Part shown: one piece after another, positions 1-7,798 of the stretch
Layout: each line of letters opens with the position of its first letter
Position numbering within the stretch: position 1 is the stretch's first letter
Assembly (NCBI GenBank): GCA_002685275.1
Contig: NYWX01000010.1
Location: 5,864 to 46,537 of the forward strand
DNA from: Gammaproteobacteria bacterium
GTDB taxonomy: Bacteria; Pseudomonadota; Gammaproteobacteria; Woeseiales; Woeseiaceae
DNA length: 40,674 nt
Direction of reading: 5' to 3'
The notes under the pieces: generated by a model
Database searches by the model: none
Seen by the model: only the letters and a program-made list of their open reading frames with translations
What the model was told of the DNA's origin: nothing
Position numbers and translations under genes: made by a program

Positions 1-1
1 T

Positions 2-1042
2 TCCGCGATTGAAATAATAGAATCAGTAGATGATCGTCTCAATTTATCTTTAGTTGAACCATTAAAAGGTCTTGGTGGATCGCAATTAGCAATCGGAAGA
101 CTTAACGAAGCAAAAAAAACATTTCATAAAGCAGCGCACATAACGCATGTAAATGAAGGGCCACACAATCTTATTCAAATAGAAATTCTCGAATCAATTG
201 TAGAAATACTTTTTCGTATCGGTAATGTAAAAGAAGTGCGAAATACATTAGATAGAATAAATATTTTAAATATCATGAGCTTTGAGGATGATCCTGTGGG
301 TCTTTTGCCATCCCTTCAGAAGCATGCGGATTGGCAGAATCGGTTAGGTTATTACAGAGATGAACGCAAATCTTATAAAAAGATAATAAAAATTATTGAA
401 TCAAACTACGGTAATGACAGTAAATTACTTATTAAACCTCTCCTTATGCTTGGCAAATCATTTTATTTTATTGATAAAACAGTTTTTGAAAATGAAAGAG
501 CTACATTAACTGGTGAAATGTATTTTAAAAGAGCTATAAGAATTGCAGAAAAAACTAATAATATAAGTGATCAAGAATATATATCTACAAAATTAGCTCT
601 AGCTGATTGTTATGTTTATGAAGGCTTGATAGGCAGAGCGCGAGCAATTTATGCAAATATTTGGAGATATTTATCTACAAACGAAGAGCGTTTGATCCTA
701 CGTGATGAATACTTTTCCAAACCTAAGCAAATTATAAAATCTCGTAATTTACCAAAATATGCAGACAGCTTGTTGAATGAAAATACGCTGGCCAATGAGA
801 CAGCAGCTGGAAAGATAGTCGTTTCTTATGATATTTCTTTTCGTGGTCGAGTTCAAAAGGTAGTATCTGAAGCTTTTCCAAAAGAATTTATTGATATGAA
901 ACGTGTAGTAGAAAAAGAAATCCGAAATCGGGTTTACCGGCCAAAAATTATTGATGGGAAGCTTGAAGGAGAAAAAGAAATAATTTTTGAACATTCTTTT
1001 ATATATAGATTATCTGATCTTGAAGATCTTAAAAAAGATTGA
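2..1042 (+). CDS. TPR-like protein with TonB-C-like C-terminus (5' partial)
   Basis: The reading frame is open from the left edge, so the N-terminus lies outside the window; a GTG at 236 is internal and probably not the start. The visible ~346 residues are mostly paired amphipathic helices of TPR type, with repeated A/G/Y patterns such as GRLNEAKKTFHKAA and MYFKRAIRIAEKT. The last ~75 residues change character to beta-rich, with GKIVVSYDISFRGRV followed by VYRPKIIDGK. This resembles the TonB C-terminal fold, whose usual pattern is a G-rVV strand, then a helix, then W/Y-x-P. No membrane segment is visible in the part present. By family analogy it may be a periplasmic or envelope scaffold protein, but its substrate is unknown. 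It ends within a few bases of the msrA start, suggesting co-transcription. The TPR call is fairly safe; the TonB-C call is a pattern match by eye. Confidence 0.7.
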   Translation, partial: SAIEIIESVDDRLNLSLVEPLKGLGGSQLAIGRLNEAKKTFHKAAHITHVNEGPHNLIQIEILESIVEILFRIGNVKEVRNTLDRINILNIMSFEDDPVGLLPSLQKHADWQNRLGYYRDERKSYKKIIKIIESNYGNDSKLLIKPLLMLGKSFYFIDKTVFENERATLTGEMYFKRAIRIAEKTNNISDQEYISTKLALADCYVYEGLIGRARAIYANIWRYLSTNEERLILRDEYFSKPKQIIKSRNLPKYADSLLNENTLANETAAGKIVVSYDISFRGRVQKVVSEAFPKEFIDMKRVVEKEIRNRVYRPKIIDGKLEGEKEIIFEHSFIYRLSDLEDLKKD

Positions 1043-1047
1043 AAAAA

Positions 1048-1629
1048 ATGAATACAGCTAAACTAGATAATCATCACTTTATTAATGGTAACTTAACTCA
1101 AGAGCCCCTTCCCAACCATCTGCAAAAAGCTGTATTAGGTTTAGGATGTTTTTGGGGGGCAGAAAAATGTTTTTGGGAAGCGAAAGGGGTTTTTTCAACA
1201 GCTGTAGGTTATGCTGGTGGTATAACCATAAATCCAAAATATGAAGATATATGCACTGGAAAGACTGGTCATGCTGAAGTTGTGTTGGTTATTTTTAATC
1301 CAAATTTGATAAAGTATATTGAAATATTAAAAATTTTCTGGGAAAATCACGACCCGACTCAAGGTAATCGCCAAGGAAATGATGTTGGTACTCAATATCG
1401 CTCTGCAATATTTCCAATTAATAAAAATCAATACATTGAAGCTAGCAAATCACTTAAATCTTTTCAAAAAGAATTGGAAAGATTTGAATTTGGGAAGATA
1501 ACAACTGAAATTAAATCTCTTTGTATTGATAATTTTTACTATGCTGAAAGCTATCACCAACAATATCTAGCTAAAAATCCAAATGGTTATTGCGGCCTTA
1601 GGAAGATAGGTATTAAATATGATATTTAG
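1048..1629 (+). CDS. msrA: Peptide-methionine (S)-S-oxide reductase MsrA
   Basis: MsrA reduces the S-epimer of methionine sulfoxide in proteins and free methionine, using thioredoxin as reductant. The catalytic motif GCFWGAE is present with the nucleophilic cysteine at about residue 34. The family motifs VGYAGG, THAEVV-like (GHAEVV), HDPTQGNRQGNDVGTQYRS and AESYHQQYL follow in order. A candidate resolving cysteine sits near the C-terminus in NPNGYCGL. At 193 residues it is a normal-length stand-alone MsrA with no MsrB fusion. I chose the ATG at 1048. A TTG at 1039 overlaps the stop of the upstream gene and would add three residues; neither has a clear Shine-Dalgarno sequence. The protein lacks a signal peptide, so it acts in the cytoplasm, complementing the periplasmic MsrP/MsrQ pair encoded near 8-9 kb. 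Confidence 0.97.
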   Translation: MNTAKLDNHHFINGNLTQEPLPNHLQKAVLGLGCFWGAEKCFWEAKGVFSTAVGYAGGITINPKYEDICTGKTGHAEVVLVIFNPNLIKYIEILKIFWENHDPTQGNRQGNDVGTQYRSAIFPINKNQYIEASKSLKSFQKELERFEFGKITTEIKSLCIDNFYYAESYHQQYLAKNPNGYCGLRKIGIKYDI

Positions 1630-1665
1630 CTTATAATTTAAGATTATTTATATAAAGTATATTTG

Positions 1666-2271
1666 ATGACCAAACAAAATAAGAAAGAATTAAAACCACG
1701 TAAACCCAGCCGAAAAAAAGCAGAGGAAGCAATTAAAACATTATTGCTATGGGCGGGTGAAGATACTCGTCGCGAGGGCCTTCTTGATACACCAAAACGT
1801 GTGGTTAGTGCCTATGAAGATTGGTTTAGCGGTTACAATGAAAACCCAATTAATTACCTCAAACGTACATTTGAAGAGGTTGAAGGCTATGATGAAATGA
1901 TTATATTAAGAGATATAGCTTTTGAATCTCACTGCGAACATCATATGGCGCCTATCCTTGGTAAAGCACATGTTGGGTATTTACCCAAAAATAAAGTTGT
2001 TGGTATTAGTAAACTAGCTAGAGTAGTGGAAACCTTTGCTAGACGCTTTCAAGTTCAAGAAAAAATGACGGCTCAAATTGCCAACTGTATTCAAGATGTA
2101 CTTCAACCAAAAGGAGTGGGTGTAATTATTGAAGCTAGACATCAATGTATGACAACGCGTGGCGTTCATAAAACAGATGTTTCCATGGTAACTAGTCAAA
2201 TGATAGGTTCTTTCAGGAAAGATGCTAGAACTAGAATTGAATTTTTAAGGATGATAGACACCAACCATTGA
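1666..2271 (+). CDS. folE: GTP cyclohydrolase I (FolE)
   Basis: FolE converts GTP to 7,8-dihydroneopterin triphosphate, the first step of tetrahydrofolate synthesis, and also feeds queuosine-type pathways. The zinc site of the classic type I enzyme is complete: Cys90 and His93 in [19 protein letters not shown] and Cys161 in [11 protein letters not shown]. The catalytic-region segments [21 protein letters not shown] and RTRIEFL are also clear. Length (201 residues) is usual; the N-terminal ~20 residues are lysine-rich and variable. I used ATG 1666; a TTG three bases upstream is possible. It lies 36 bp after msrA on the same strand and is followed by convergent murI. Confidence 0.97.
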   Translation: MTKQNKKELKPRKPSRKKAEEAIKTLLLWAGEDTRREGLLDTPKRVVSAYEDWFSGYNENPINYLKRTFEEVEGYDEMIILRDIAFESHCEHHMAPILGKAHVGYLPKNKVVGISKLARVVETFARRFQVQEKMTAQIANCIQDVLQPKGVGVIIEARHQCMTTRGVHKTDVSMVTSQMIGSFRKDARTRIEFLRMIDTNH

Positions 2272-2305
2272 ATTTATTCTTTACCCATAATTAAAATTTT
2301 TAATT

Positions 2306-3130
2306 CTATAGATCGACGAGCTGAATATCTTCAGCTGTTAAAGGTCGGCCAAGAAACTTCTCACCGATACGAGCAAATCGATCAATTCCATCGGTTGCTA
2401 GCAGTTTAATTATGCCAGATTCCTCATTAACTGTATGCCAGCTATGTGCTGATAAAGTTTTACTTACAACCTCTGCAGTTGTAATTGCAGAATCTATTAC
2501 AACTGTATTGCTAGCAATATTTGAGATAGTTTCGCGTAATAATGGAAAATGAGTGCAACCTAATATGATTGAATCAAATTTAAATGAATCAAATTCCGCT
2601 TTTGATAAATATTGCTTGATTGTTAATTCCGCTATCTGGCCACTTGTCCATCCTTCTTCAGCAAGACTTACCAACATCTCACAAGATTGCTCTCGAACCT
2701 TTATATGAGATTTACGGTTTTTTATGGCTTTACTGTAAGCGCCTAAGCGAACAGTTGCTTCAGTTGCCAACACAAGGTAAGAATTAGCTGAGGAAATTGA
2801 TAATGCTGCTTCGACACCTGGCTCTATAACCCCTATTACTGGAATTGGTGACATATATTTTTGCAAAGCATCGATTGCAGCTGCAGATGCTGTATTGCAA
2901 GCAACAACTAGCATCTTTATATTGTATTCACGAAGTTTTTTTGATGCCTGAACTGCATATCTTTCAATAGATGCTGAACTTTTTGTGCCATATGGGAGTC
3001 TAGCGGTATCACCTAGATAAATTAGATTTTCATTTGGAAGTACGTCACAGATAGCCTTTAAAACTGTCAAACCACCAACACCAGAATCAAACACCCCTAT
3101 CGGCAATGAAGTATCAATATTAATAGTCAT
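2306..3130 (-). CDS. murI: Glutamate racemase MurI
   Basis: MurI interconverts L- and D-glutamate to supply D-Glu for peptidoglycan. The two catalytic cysteines are visible: Cys78 in VACNTASAAA and Cys192 in LGCTHFPLL. The N-terminal substrate motif IGVFDSGVGGLTVL and the YLGDTARLPYG segment are canonical. At 274 residues the length is normal. It is the last gene of a minus-strand series that begins with ileS and a small hypothetical gene; gaps of 158 and 216 bp leave open whether these are co-transcribed. It converges with folE with 34 bp between stop codons. Confidence 0.97.
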   Translation of the reverse strand: MTINIDTSLPIGVFDSGVGGLTVLKAICDVLPNENLIYLGDTARLPYGTKSSASIERYAVQASKKLREYNIKMLVVACNTASAAAIDALQKYMSPIPVIGVIEPGVEAALSISSANSYLVLATEATVRLGAYSKAIKNRKSHIKVREQSCEMLVSLAEEGWTSGQIAELTIKQYLSKAEFDSFKFDSIILGCTHFPLLRETISNIASNTVVIDSAITTAEVVSKTLSAHSWHTVNEESGIIKLLATDGIDRFARIGEKFLGRPLTAEDIQLVDL

Positions 3131-3288
3131 TTTTATATTTTGGCCAATCTTTTTTCAAAATTTTATTTAAGAAATTAATTTTTTGAACACATAACCAATC
3201 TTTTTTATTCATTTTATTGTTCAAAAATTTTTAATAATCCTCTTAAATAAAAGAATCATGGTTTTAAAAAAAATTATAAATAACTAAG

Positions 3289-3675
3289 TTATGAGTTAAA
3301 TTGATTTCGCGCCCAAAACATTCTTTCAGCTGTTTCTCGTTCCGAAGTAAGCTCTAAAGACTCCTGAGCGGATATCCAGCCGCCCTCCGTTCTCAATAAG
3401 CTGCTAAACATATTTACAATTGAAGAAGCAAGCTCACTAGCTTCATCAAATGACATCTTTCGAACAGAAGCACAAACAGCTCCCTCACCGTTTAATGGAG
3501 TTACACTATTCATCTGATGTCTAAGGTCAGCAAAAGTTTGTCTCAATACAATAGGTAGCTCATCTTCATTTATATTAGAAAGATTTTTTTCGTATGCCTT
3601 GATAAGCCTTTGTTTGATATGACCATGGCCAGCAAGCACAAAAAGTGCTGCCTGAAAGCGATCGACGTACTTCAT
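3289..3675 (-). CDS. Conserved hypothetical protein, 128 aa
   Basis: This small, helix-rich soluble protein has no signal peptide or membrane segment. The ATG at 3675 is preceded by a GGAG sequence ten bases upstream, which supports the start. It contains the segments DELPIVLRQTFADLRHQM and ASVRKMSFDEASELASSIVNMF. From memory these resemble a short uncharacterised gammaproteobacterial family in which the 'ASVRKMS' stretch is conserved. I do not know a function. It lies between ileS and murI on the same strand. Being translated from a good ribosome site and having protein-like composition make it a real gene. Confidence 0.75.
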   Translation of the reverse strand: MKYVDRFQAALFVLAGHGHIKQRLIKAYEKNLSNINEDELPIVLRQTFADLRHQMNSVTPLNGEGAVCASVRKMSFDEASELASSIVNMFSSLLRTEGGWISAQESLELTSERETAERMFWARNQFNS

Positions 3676-3891
3676 TTGTTAACTACTCCAGCGTTTTATT
3701 TTTGTTTCCGCTTTACCCTCTAAACGGTTTGTACGCTTAATTCTTGGAGTTGAGGAGTGTTCTAAGACTAAAACTTAAGCTCTATACAGAGTCAAAATTT
3801 CTTATACTCGCTAAATATCAAGTTGTTGCGTCCCTTTCTTATAACAGAATTTACGAAGCCCGCGCAAGTGAAATTATTATTTTTATCAAAT

Positions 3892-6800
3892 TTACATATT
3901 TTCAGATTTGTATTTGCTAATTTCTATGGTCCAATTATCTTCACCTAGCTTGTTCACTGACTGATGTGAAGGTTTGGACTGCTGCACTTCCCACTTTATA
4001 GCTAATGTTTCGTTCATTATATAATCATGATGAGTTATTAAAGCATCCTCGATGGCAGATGATCCCGATAAGCCCAGAATAATACGATCAGAAACTTCGA
4101 GACCAGCTTGTTTGCGAGCATCCTGGACAGAACGAACCAATTCTCTAGCAAATCCTTCGCATATCAACTCATCATTCAAAGTTGTATCCAAAGCCGTTAG
4201 AAATCCAGAATCTTCTGCGCACGCAAACCCTTCTGCCGAGCTAGTTTCAATTAAAATATCTTCGCCCCCAAATGAAATATTTTTATTATTAACAAAAATT
4301 TCAAAAGTTTCCCCTTTCGCAACTGCACTAGCAATAGCTCGTCCATTAGCGCTTTCAAATGCATTACGAATGGAAGGTATAAGACTTCCATACTTTTTAC
4401 CTATTTTTGGTAAATTTGGCTTGATTCTGTAACTTACAAGACCAGCATCACGTGCGATAAATTCAATAGCTTTAACATTTAATTCTTCAATAATTAAATC
4501 TTTATGCTTTTGAAGCGCCTTTACTGCAGCATCACTAGGAGCGCGAATCAATAACCTTGATAAAGGTTGTCGAACACGAACTCCGCTTTGGCCGCGAGCA
4601 GCTCGTGCAAGGCCAACAATTTTCTGAACAGTTTCAATTTCATATAATAATTTATCATTTTTCCAAGAAGGATCTGCTACTGGCCACTCAGTCATGTGTA
4701 CAGATTCTAAAGCTTCGGGTTGTATGCTTCTTACGAGGTTTTGGTAAATATTTTCAGATAGAAATGGAACAAACGGTGCCATTAGTTTATGTATAACATA
4801 AAGACATTCATACATTGTTAGGTAAGCTGCTTGAGTATCTATGGGATTAGTTGATTTCCAAAATCTTCGACGATTACGACGCACATACCAGTTACTTAAT
4901 TGATTAACGAAGAACTCAATTGATTCACCAGCATTTTTTGCATCAAATTTATCCAGTGCATCTGTTACTTTTACTATCGTATCGTGAAGTAACGCAAGAA
5001 CCCAACGATCAATCTCTGGTCGATCTTCTAAATTAATTCTTTTATTAAGATCAACATTATCAAGACGGGCATAAAGTATGAAAAATCCGTAAGTGTTCCA
5101 AAATGTATTGATAAATGAACTTGCAACATCAGTAACGATATCAACAGATACTCTTTTTAAAATATCGGGTGACAAACGTGCTAAAAAATACCAACGAAGC
5201 GCATCTGCACCTACAGTGTCAAAAACATCATAAGGATCGATGATATTCCCGAGTGATTTAGACATCTTTTTGCCGTCTTCATCCACAATAAGATTAAGGC
5301 AAATACAATTTTTATAAGCAACATTATCTGACACTAAAGTTGATATTGCATGCAGTGTATAGAACCAACCACGCGTCTGATCGATAGCTTCACAAATAAA
5401 GTCTGCAGGAAAACTACCTTCAAACTTGTCATGATTTTCAAAAGGATAGTGCCACTGCGCATATGACATTGCGCCCGAATCGAACCAACAGTCAATTACT
5501 TCTGGAACTCTTTGCCAAGTTTTTCCATCTTTTTCAAACGTAATTTCATCTATTGAAGGTCGGTGTAAGTCTATATCTTCATGCTCTAGACCAGTTAGCT
5601 CTTCTAACTCTTTGATAGAGCCTACACAATGATAATTATCATCACCATCTGTCCAAACAGGTAACGGTGTTCCCCAAAAACGTTCTCGCGATAATGCCCA
5701 ATCGATATTATTCTCAAGCCAATTTCCAAATCGACCATCCTTGATATGCCCTGGAACCCAATTAATAGTTTGATTAAGTTCTGCCATACGATCACGAAAT
5801 TTTGAAGTTTTTATATACCATGCATTTTTTGCATAATATAGAATTGGATCTCCAGTTCGCCAACCAAAAGGATAACTGTGCAGGTAACTCTCTGATTTAA
5901 ATATAATATCTCGTTTTTCTAAAATACTAATTAATGGCTTGTCAGCATCTTTAAAAAATAAACCTTTAACAGGCTCAACTTCATCAACGAAATGTCCATC
6001 TAATCCAACACAGTGTAAAACAGGTAAATTATTTTCTTGGCCTAATTTTAAATCATCAACGCCATAAGCAGGAGCGATATGCACAATACCTGTTCCACTT
6101 TCAGTGCTAACAAAATCTGCAGAAAATATTTGAAAGGCATTAGAGTCTTTGATCTTAAAATAATTAAAGATTTGATCGTATTCTTTTCCAACAAGTTCCT
6201 TACCTTTTATAGTTTTTATAACGGTATGCTCAATATCATTAAATACAGATTCACGTAACTCTTCGGCCACAATCAATACCTGTTCCCCTGATTTGCAATA
6301 GCTATAATCAATATTGCTTCCAACTGCGAGAGCTAAATTTGAAGGTAATGTCCATGGTGTTGTTGTCCAAACAAGAAAAAAAACATTATCTTGGCCTTTC
6401 ATCTTAAAACGAACGGTAATTGAGGGATCTTTTACATCTTTGTACCCAAGGGCCAACTCATGCGATGAAAGAGTTGCACCTATACGTGGATCATAAGGAA
6501 CAACTTTATAACCCCGATAAATCAAATCTTTATCCCAGATTTTTTGCAAAAGGTTCCAAACAGACTCAATATAAGTATTATCAAGTGTGTAATAAGCCTC
6601 CTCAATATTGACCCAAAAACCCATACGCTCCGTCATTTTTTCCCAGTCACTGATATATCGCATTACAGATTTACGACATCTTTTTGTGAATTCAGCTATT
6701 CCAACCTTTTCTTCAATTTCTTTTTTATCAAAAATACCTAACTCTTTTTCTACTTCGTGCTCTACCGGAAGTCCATGAGTATCCCAGCCTGCTTTACGAA

Positions 6801-7041
6801 GCACTTGATAACCTTGCATAGTTTTATAACGTGGAAAAATATCTTTATAGCTTCTTGCTAATACATGATGAATACCTGGCTTACCATTGGCTGTGGGTGG
6901 GCCTTCGTTAAAGCTGAAGCGCGGCTTACCATCAGCCTGATCAATTGTTTTTTGAAAAACATCTTTCTCACGCCAAAATTTTAAAACCTCTTCTTCAATA
7001 GCAGGTCCATCATAGCGGCTTTTAATTTCTTTAAATGACAA
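3892..7041 (-). CDS. ileS: Isoleucyl-tRNA synthetase, type 2 (IleRS2)
   Basis: IleRS charges tRNA-Ile. The product is 1049 residues, about 110 longer than the ~938-residue E. coli enzyme. Its signatures follow the eukaryotic-like type 2 class: the HIGH-equivalent is GKPGIHH (about residues 53-59) inside GPPTANGKPGIHHVLAR, followed by RKAGWDTHGLPVE. The editing-domain motif WTTTPWTLPSN is near 225-235, and KMSKSLGNIIDP starts at about 592. The anticodon-binding domain contains NWYVRRNRRRFW. I chose TTG at 7041 because a GGAG lies eight bases upstream and the protein then begins L/M-SFKEIKSRYDGPAIE. An in-frame start at 7125 would translate the T-box antiterminator and terminator. Expression is very likely controlled by the tRNA-Ile T-box leader immediately upstream. 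Type 2 IleRS is unusual in Gammaproteobacteria, so horizontal acquisition is likely. Known type 2 enzymes are commonly insensitive to mupirocin; that is only an inference here. Confidence 0.97.
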   Translation of the reverse strand: MSFKEIKSRYDGPAIEEEVLKFWREKDVFQKTIDQADGKPRFSFNEGPPTANGKPGIHHVLARSYKDIFPRYKTMQGYQVLRKAGWDTHGLPVEHEVEKELGIFDKKEIEEKVGIAEFTKRCRKSVMRYISDWEKMTERMGFWVNIEEAYYTLDNTYIESVWNLLQKIWDKDLIYRGYKVVPYDPRIGATLSSHELALGYKDVKDPSITVRFKMKGQDNVFFLVWTTTPWTLPSNLALAVGSNIDYSYCKSGEQVLIVAEELRESVFNDIEHTVIKTIKGKELVGKEYDQIFNYFKIKDSNAFQIFSADFVSTESGTGIVHIAPAYGVDDLKLGQENNLPVLHCVGLDGHFVDEVEPVKGLFFKDADKPLISILEKRDIIFKSESYLHSYPFGWRTGDPILYYAKNAWYIKTSKFRDRMAELNQTINWVPGHIKDGRFGNWLENNIDWALSRERFWGTPLPVWTDGDDNYHCVGSIKELEELTGLEHEDIDLHRPSIDEITFEKDGKTWQRVPEVIDCWFDSGAMSYAQWHYPFENHDKFEGSFPADFICEAIDQTRGWFYTLHAISTLVSDNVAYKNCICLNLIVDEDGKKMSKSLGNIIDPYDVFDTVGADALRWYFLARLSPDILKRVSVDIVTDVASSFINTFWNTYGFFILYARLDNVDLNKRINLEDRPEIDRWVLALLHDTIVKVTDALDKFDAKNAGESIEFFVNQLSNWYVRRNRRRFWKSTNPIDTQAAYLTMYECLYVIHKLMAPFVPFLSENIYQNLVRSIQPEALESVHMTEWPVADPSWKNDKLLYEIETVQKIVGLARAARGQSGVRVRQPLSRLLIRAPSDAAVKALQKHKDLIIEELNVKAIEFIARDAGLVSYRIKPNLPKIGKKYGSLIPSIRNAFESANGRAIASAVAKGETFEIFVNNKNISFGGEDILIETSSAEGFACAEDSGFLTALDTTLNDELICEGFARELVRSVQDARKQAGLEVSDRIILGLSGSSAIEDALITHHDYIMNETLAIKWEVQQSKPSHQSVNKLGEDNWTIEISKYKSENM

Positions 7042-7049
7042 ACTAAAAT

Positions 7050-7053
7050 CTCC
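7050..7053 (-). promoter_or_regulatory. Ribosome binding site of ileS
   Basis: On the minus strand, GGAG is followed by eight bases and then TTG at 7041. This fixes the ileS start downstream of the T-box terminator and rules out the upstream in-frame start that overlaps the riboswitch. Confidence 0.85.
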
Positions 7054-7059
7054 AAATAC

Positions 7060-7094
7060 AAAAATGCCCCGGGCGCAAATTACACACCCGGGGC
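7060..7094 (-). terminator. Conditional intrinsic terminator of the ileS T-box leader
   Basis: Read on the minus strand, GCCCCGGG (7087-7094) and CCCGGGGC (7066-7073) form a perfect 8-bp GC stem with a 13-base loop, followed at once by A then TTTTT. The CCC and CGC in its 5' arm (7090-7095) are also needed for the antiterminator helix, so the two structures exclude each other. The stem is strikingly GC-rich for this AT-rich chromosome. Confidence 0.93.
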
Positions 7095-7117
7095 GAATAT
7101 TCATCGCGGTACCACCC
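7090..7117 (-). promoter_or_regulatory. T-box antiterminator with 7-nt tRNA-acceptor bulge
   Basis: The minus strand carries the T-box sequence GGGTGGTACCGCG (7105-7117). GGG (7115-7117) pairs with CCC (7090-7092), and GCG (7105-7107) pairs with CGC (7093-7095). This leaves the conserved bulge TGGTACC (7108-7114) and a 9-base loop (7096-7104), which is the canonical antiterminator shape. In this family UGGN pairs with the NCCA end of uncharged tRNA. Here N is U, which matches the A discriminator base known for tRNA-Ile. Confidence 0.95.
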
Positions 7118-7313
7118 GGCTTCACGACACTTAAGTCGCCTCTGAATCATATCAATGATTCGTTACTCTTGTCGTGAGTCACTCGGCCAACTCTACTCGA
7201 AAAAAATTTTAAAGCGGCAACTCCGGGGTGATATTCAGCAGATACAGACCCAGAGCTTTCACCTTCCTCCAGTCGCTTTCGACTATTAAATCTGCTTACT
7301 CGTCCCCATCAAC

Positions 7314-7319
7314 ATTATA
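7314..7319 (-). promoter_or_regulatory. -10 box of the ileS T-box transcript
   Basis: A perfect TATAAT on the minus strand lies 6-8 bases upstream of the first base of Stem I, placing the transcript start around 7306-7309. The -35 region is weak: TTGGAC is present but only 14 bases away, so no good hexamer sits at 16-18 bases. Confidence 0.7.
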
Positions 7320-7498
7320 GATTACAAATTAGCGTCCAATGAGCAGAAACACAAGTAATAATATTATTTTTAGATAGATTTAAGGAGTTTCCAAAGGAAA
7401 TTTGCTATGAGTTAGGTTAAAATTTAAGTTTAATAATTTTTTATTTATTATTTACAAGGCTCATAATTTTTAAGTAATCACCACAATTTAATTAATTT

Positions 7499-7534
7499 AA
7501 TGCAAATGCAAATGCAAATGCAAATGCAAATGCA
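7499..7534. repeat. Hexanucleotide tandem repeat, (AATGCA) x 6
   Basis: Six perfect consecutive copies of AATGCA (36 bases) lie in noncoding DNA about 265 bases upstream of the msrP start. No other microsatellite of this kind is visible in the window. Copy-number change by polymerase slippage is expected for such a repeat, but any effect on msrP or ileS is unproven. Confidence 0.97.
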
Positions 7535-7638
7535 CTTACATCATAGTTATTAACATTAATTTAAAAAATTAAATTATTTTAAATATTATCAGATATCAAT
7601 AAATTTGATCTAAAGTATAAAAAAGTGGAAAAACATTT

Positions 7639-7658
7639 AATTACGTTAAATTACGTTA
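7639..7658. repeat. Exact tandem 10-bp repeat AATTACGTTA x 2
   Basis: Two identical AATTACGTTA copies abut at 7639-7648 and 7649-7658. A spacing of about one helical turn would put both copies on the same DNA face, as expected for a tandem operator. They could equally be a chance duplication. The site is about 140 bases upstream of the msrP start. Confidence 0.85.
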
Positions 7659-7798
7659 GTATCAAATTTTTAAATACATACATTTAAAAGCTTTTTAGGG
7701 AATATAAGCTCTTTTAAAGTATTTTATTGAATTTTTTGAGACTGAAATAAAATTACAAGTTAATTATGAATAGCAGTAAAAATTTAGTGGAGTAATTT

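Larger units (their letters stand above)
7060..7309 (-). promoter_or_regulatory. tRNA-Ile-responsive T-box riboswitch upstream of ileS
   Basis: All parts of a class I transcriptional T-box are present, reading down the minus strand. The Stem I base is GGGG (7304-7307) with CCCC (7226-7229). The specifier loop lies between that helix and AGCAGAT/ATCTGCT (7290-7296 with 7237-7243). Its 3' strand reads GAAT-ATC-A, so the specifier codon is ATC (Ile, 7230-7232), followed by the usual purine. Above it come the AG-bulge AGCGA (7273-7277) and the stem CTGGAG/CTCTGG (7267-7272 with 7250-7255), enclosing a loop that contains the conserved GGTGAAAG (7256-7263). Stem III is a perfect 7-bp hairpin (7144-7150 with 7155-7161) inside CACGAC/GTCGTG (7171-7176 with 7123-7128). 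The antiterminator and terminator follow. Uncharged tRNA-Ile should stabilise the antiterminator and turn ileS on. Stem II is present only as a less certain fold around 7165-7200. Confidence 0.96.
7320..7798. other. AT-rich intergenic region between ileS leader and msrP
   Basis: This ~480-base gap between two divergent transcripts has no convincing coding frame. It holds a perfect hexanucleotide microsatellite (7499-7534), an exact tandem 10-bp repeat (7639-7658) and an A/T-rich near-palindrome AAAAGCTTTTT (about 7686-7696). It must contain the msrP promoter, but I could not choose a convincing -35/-10 pair. A TTGAGA at 7736 is the best -35 candidate. Confidence 0.6.
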
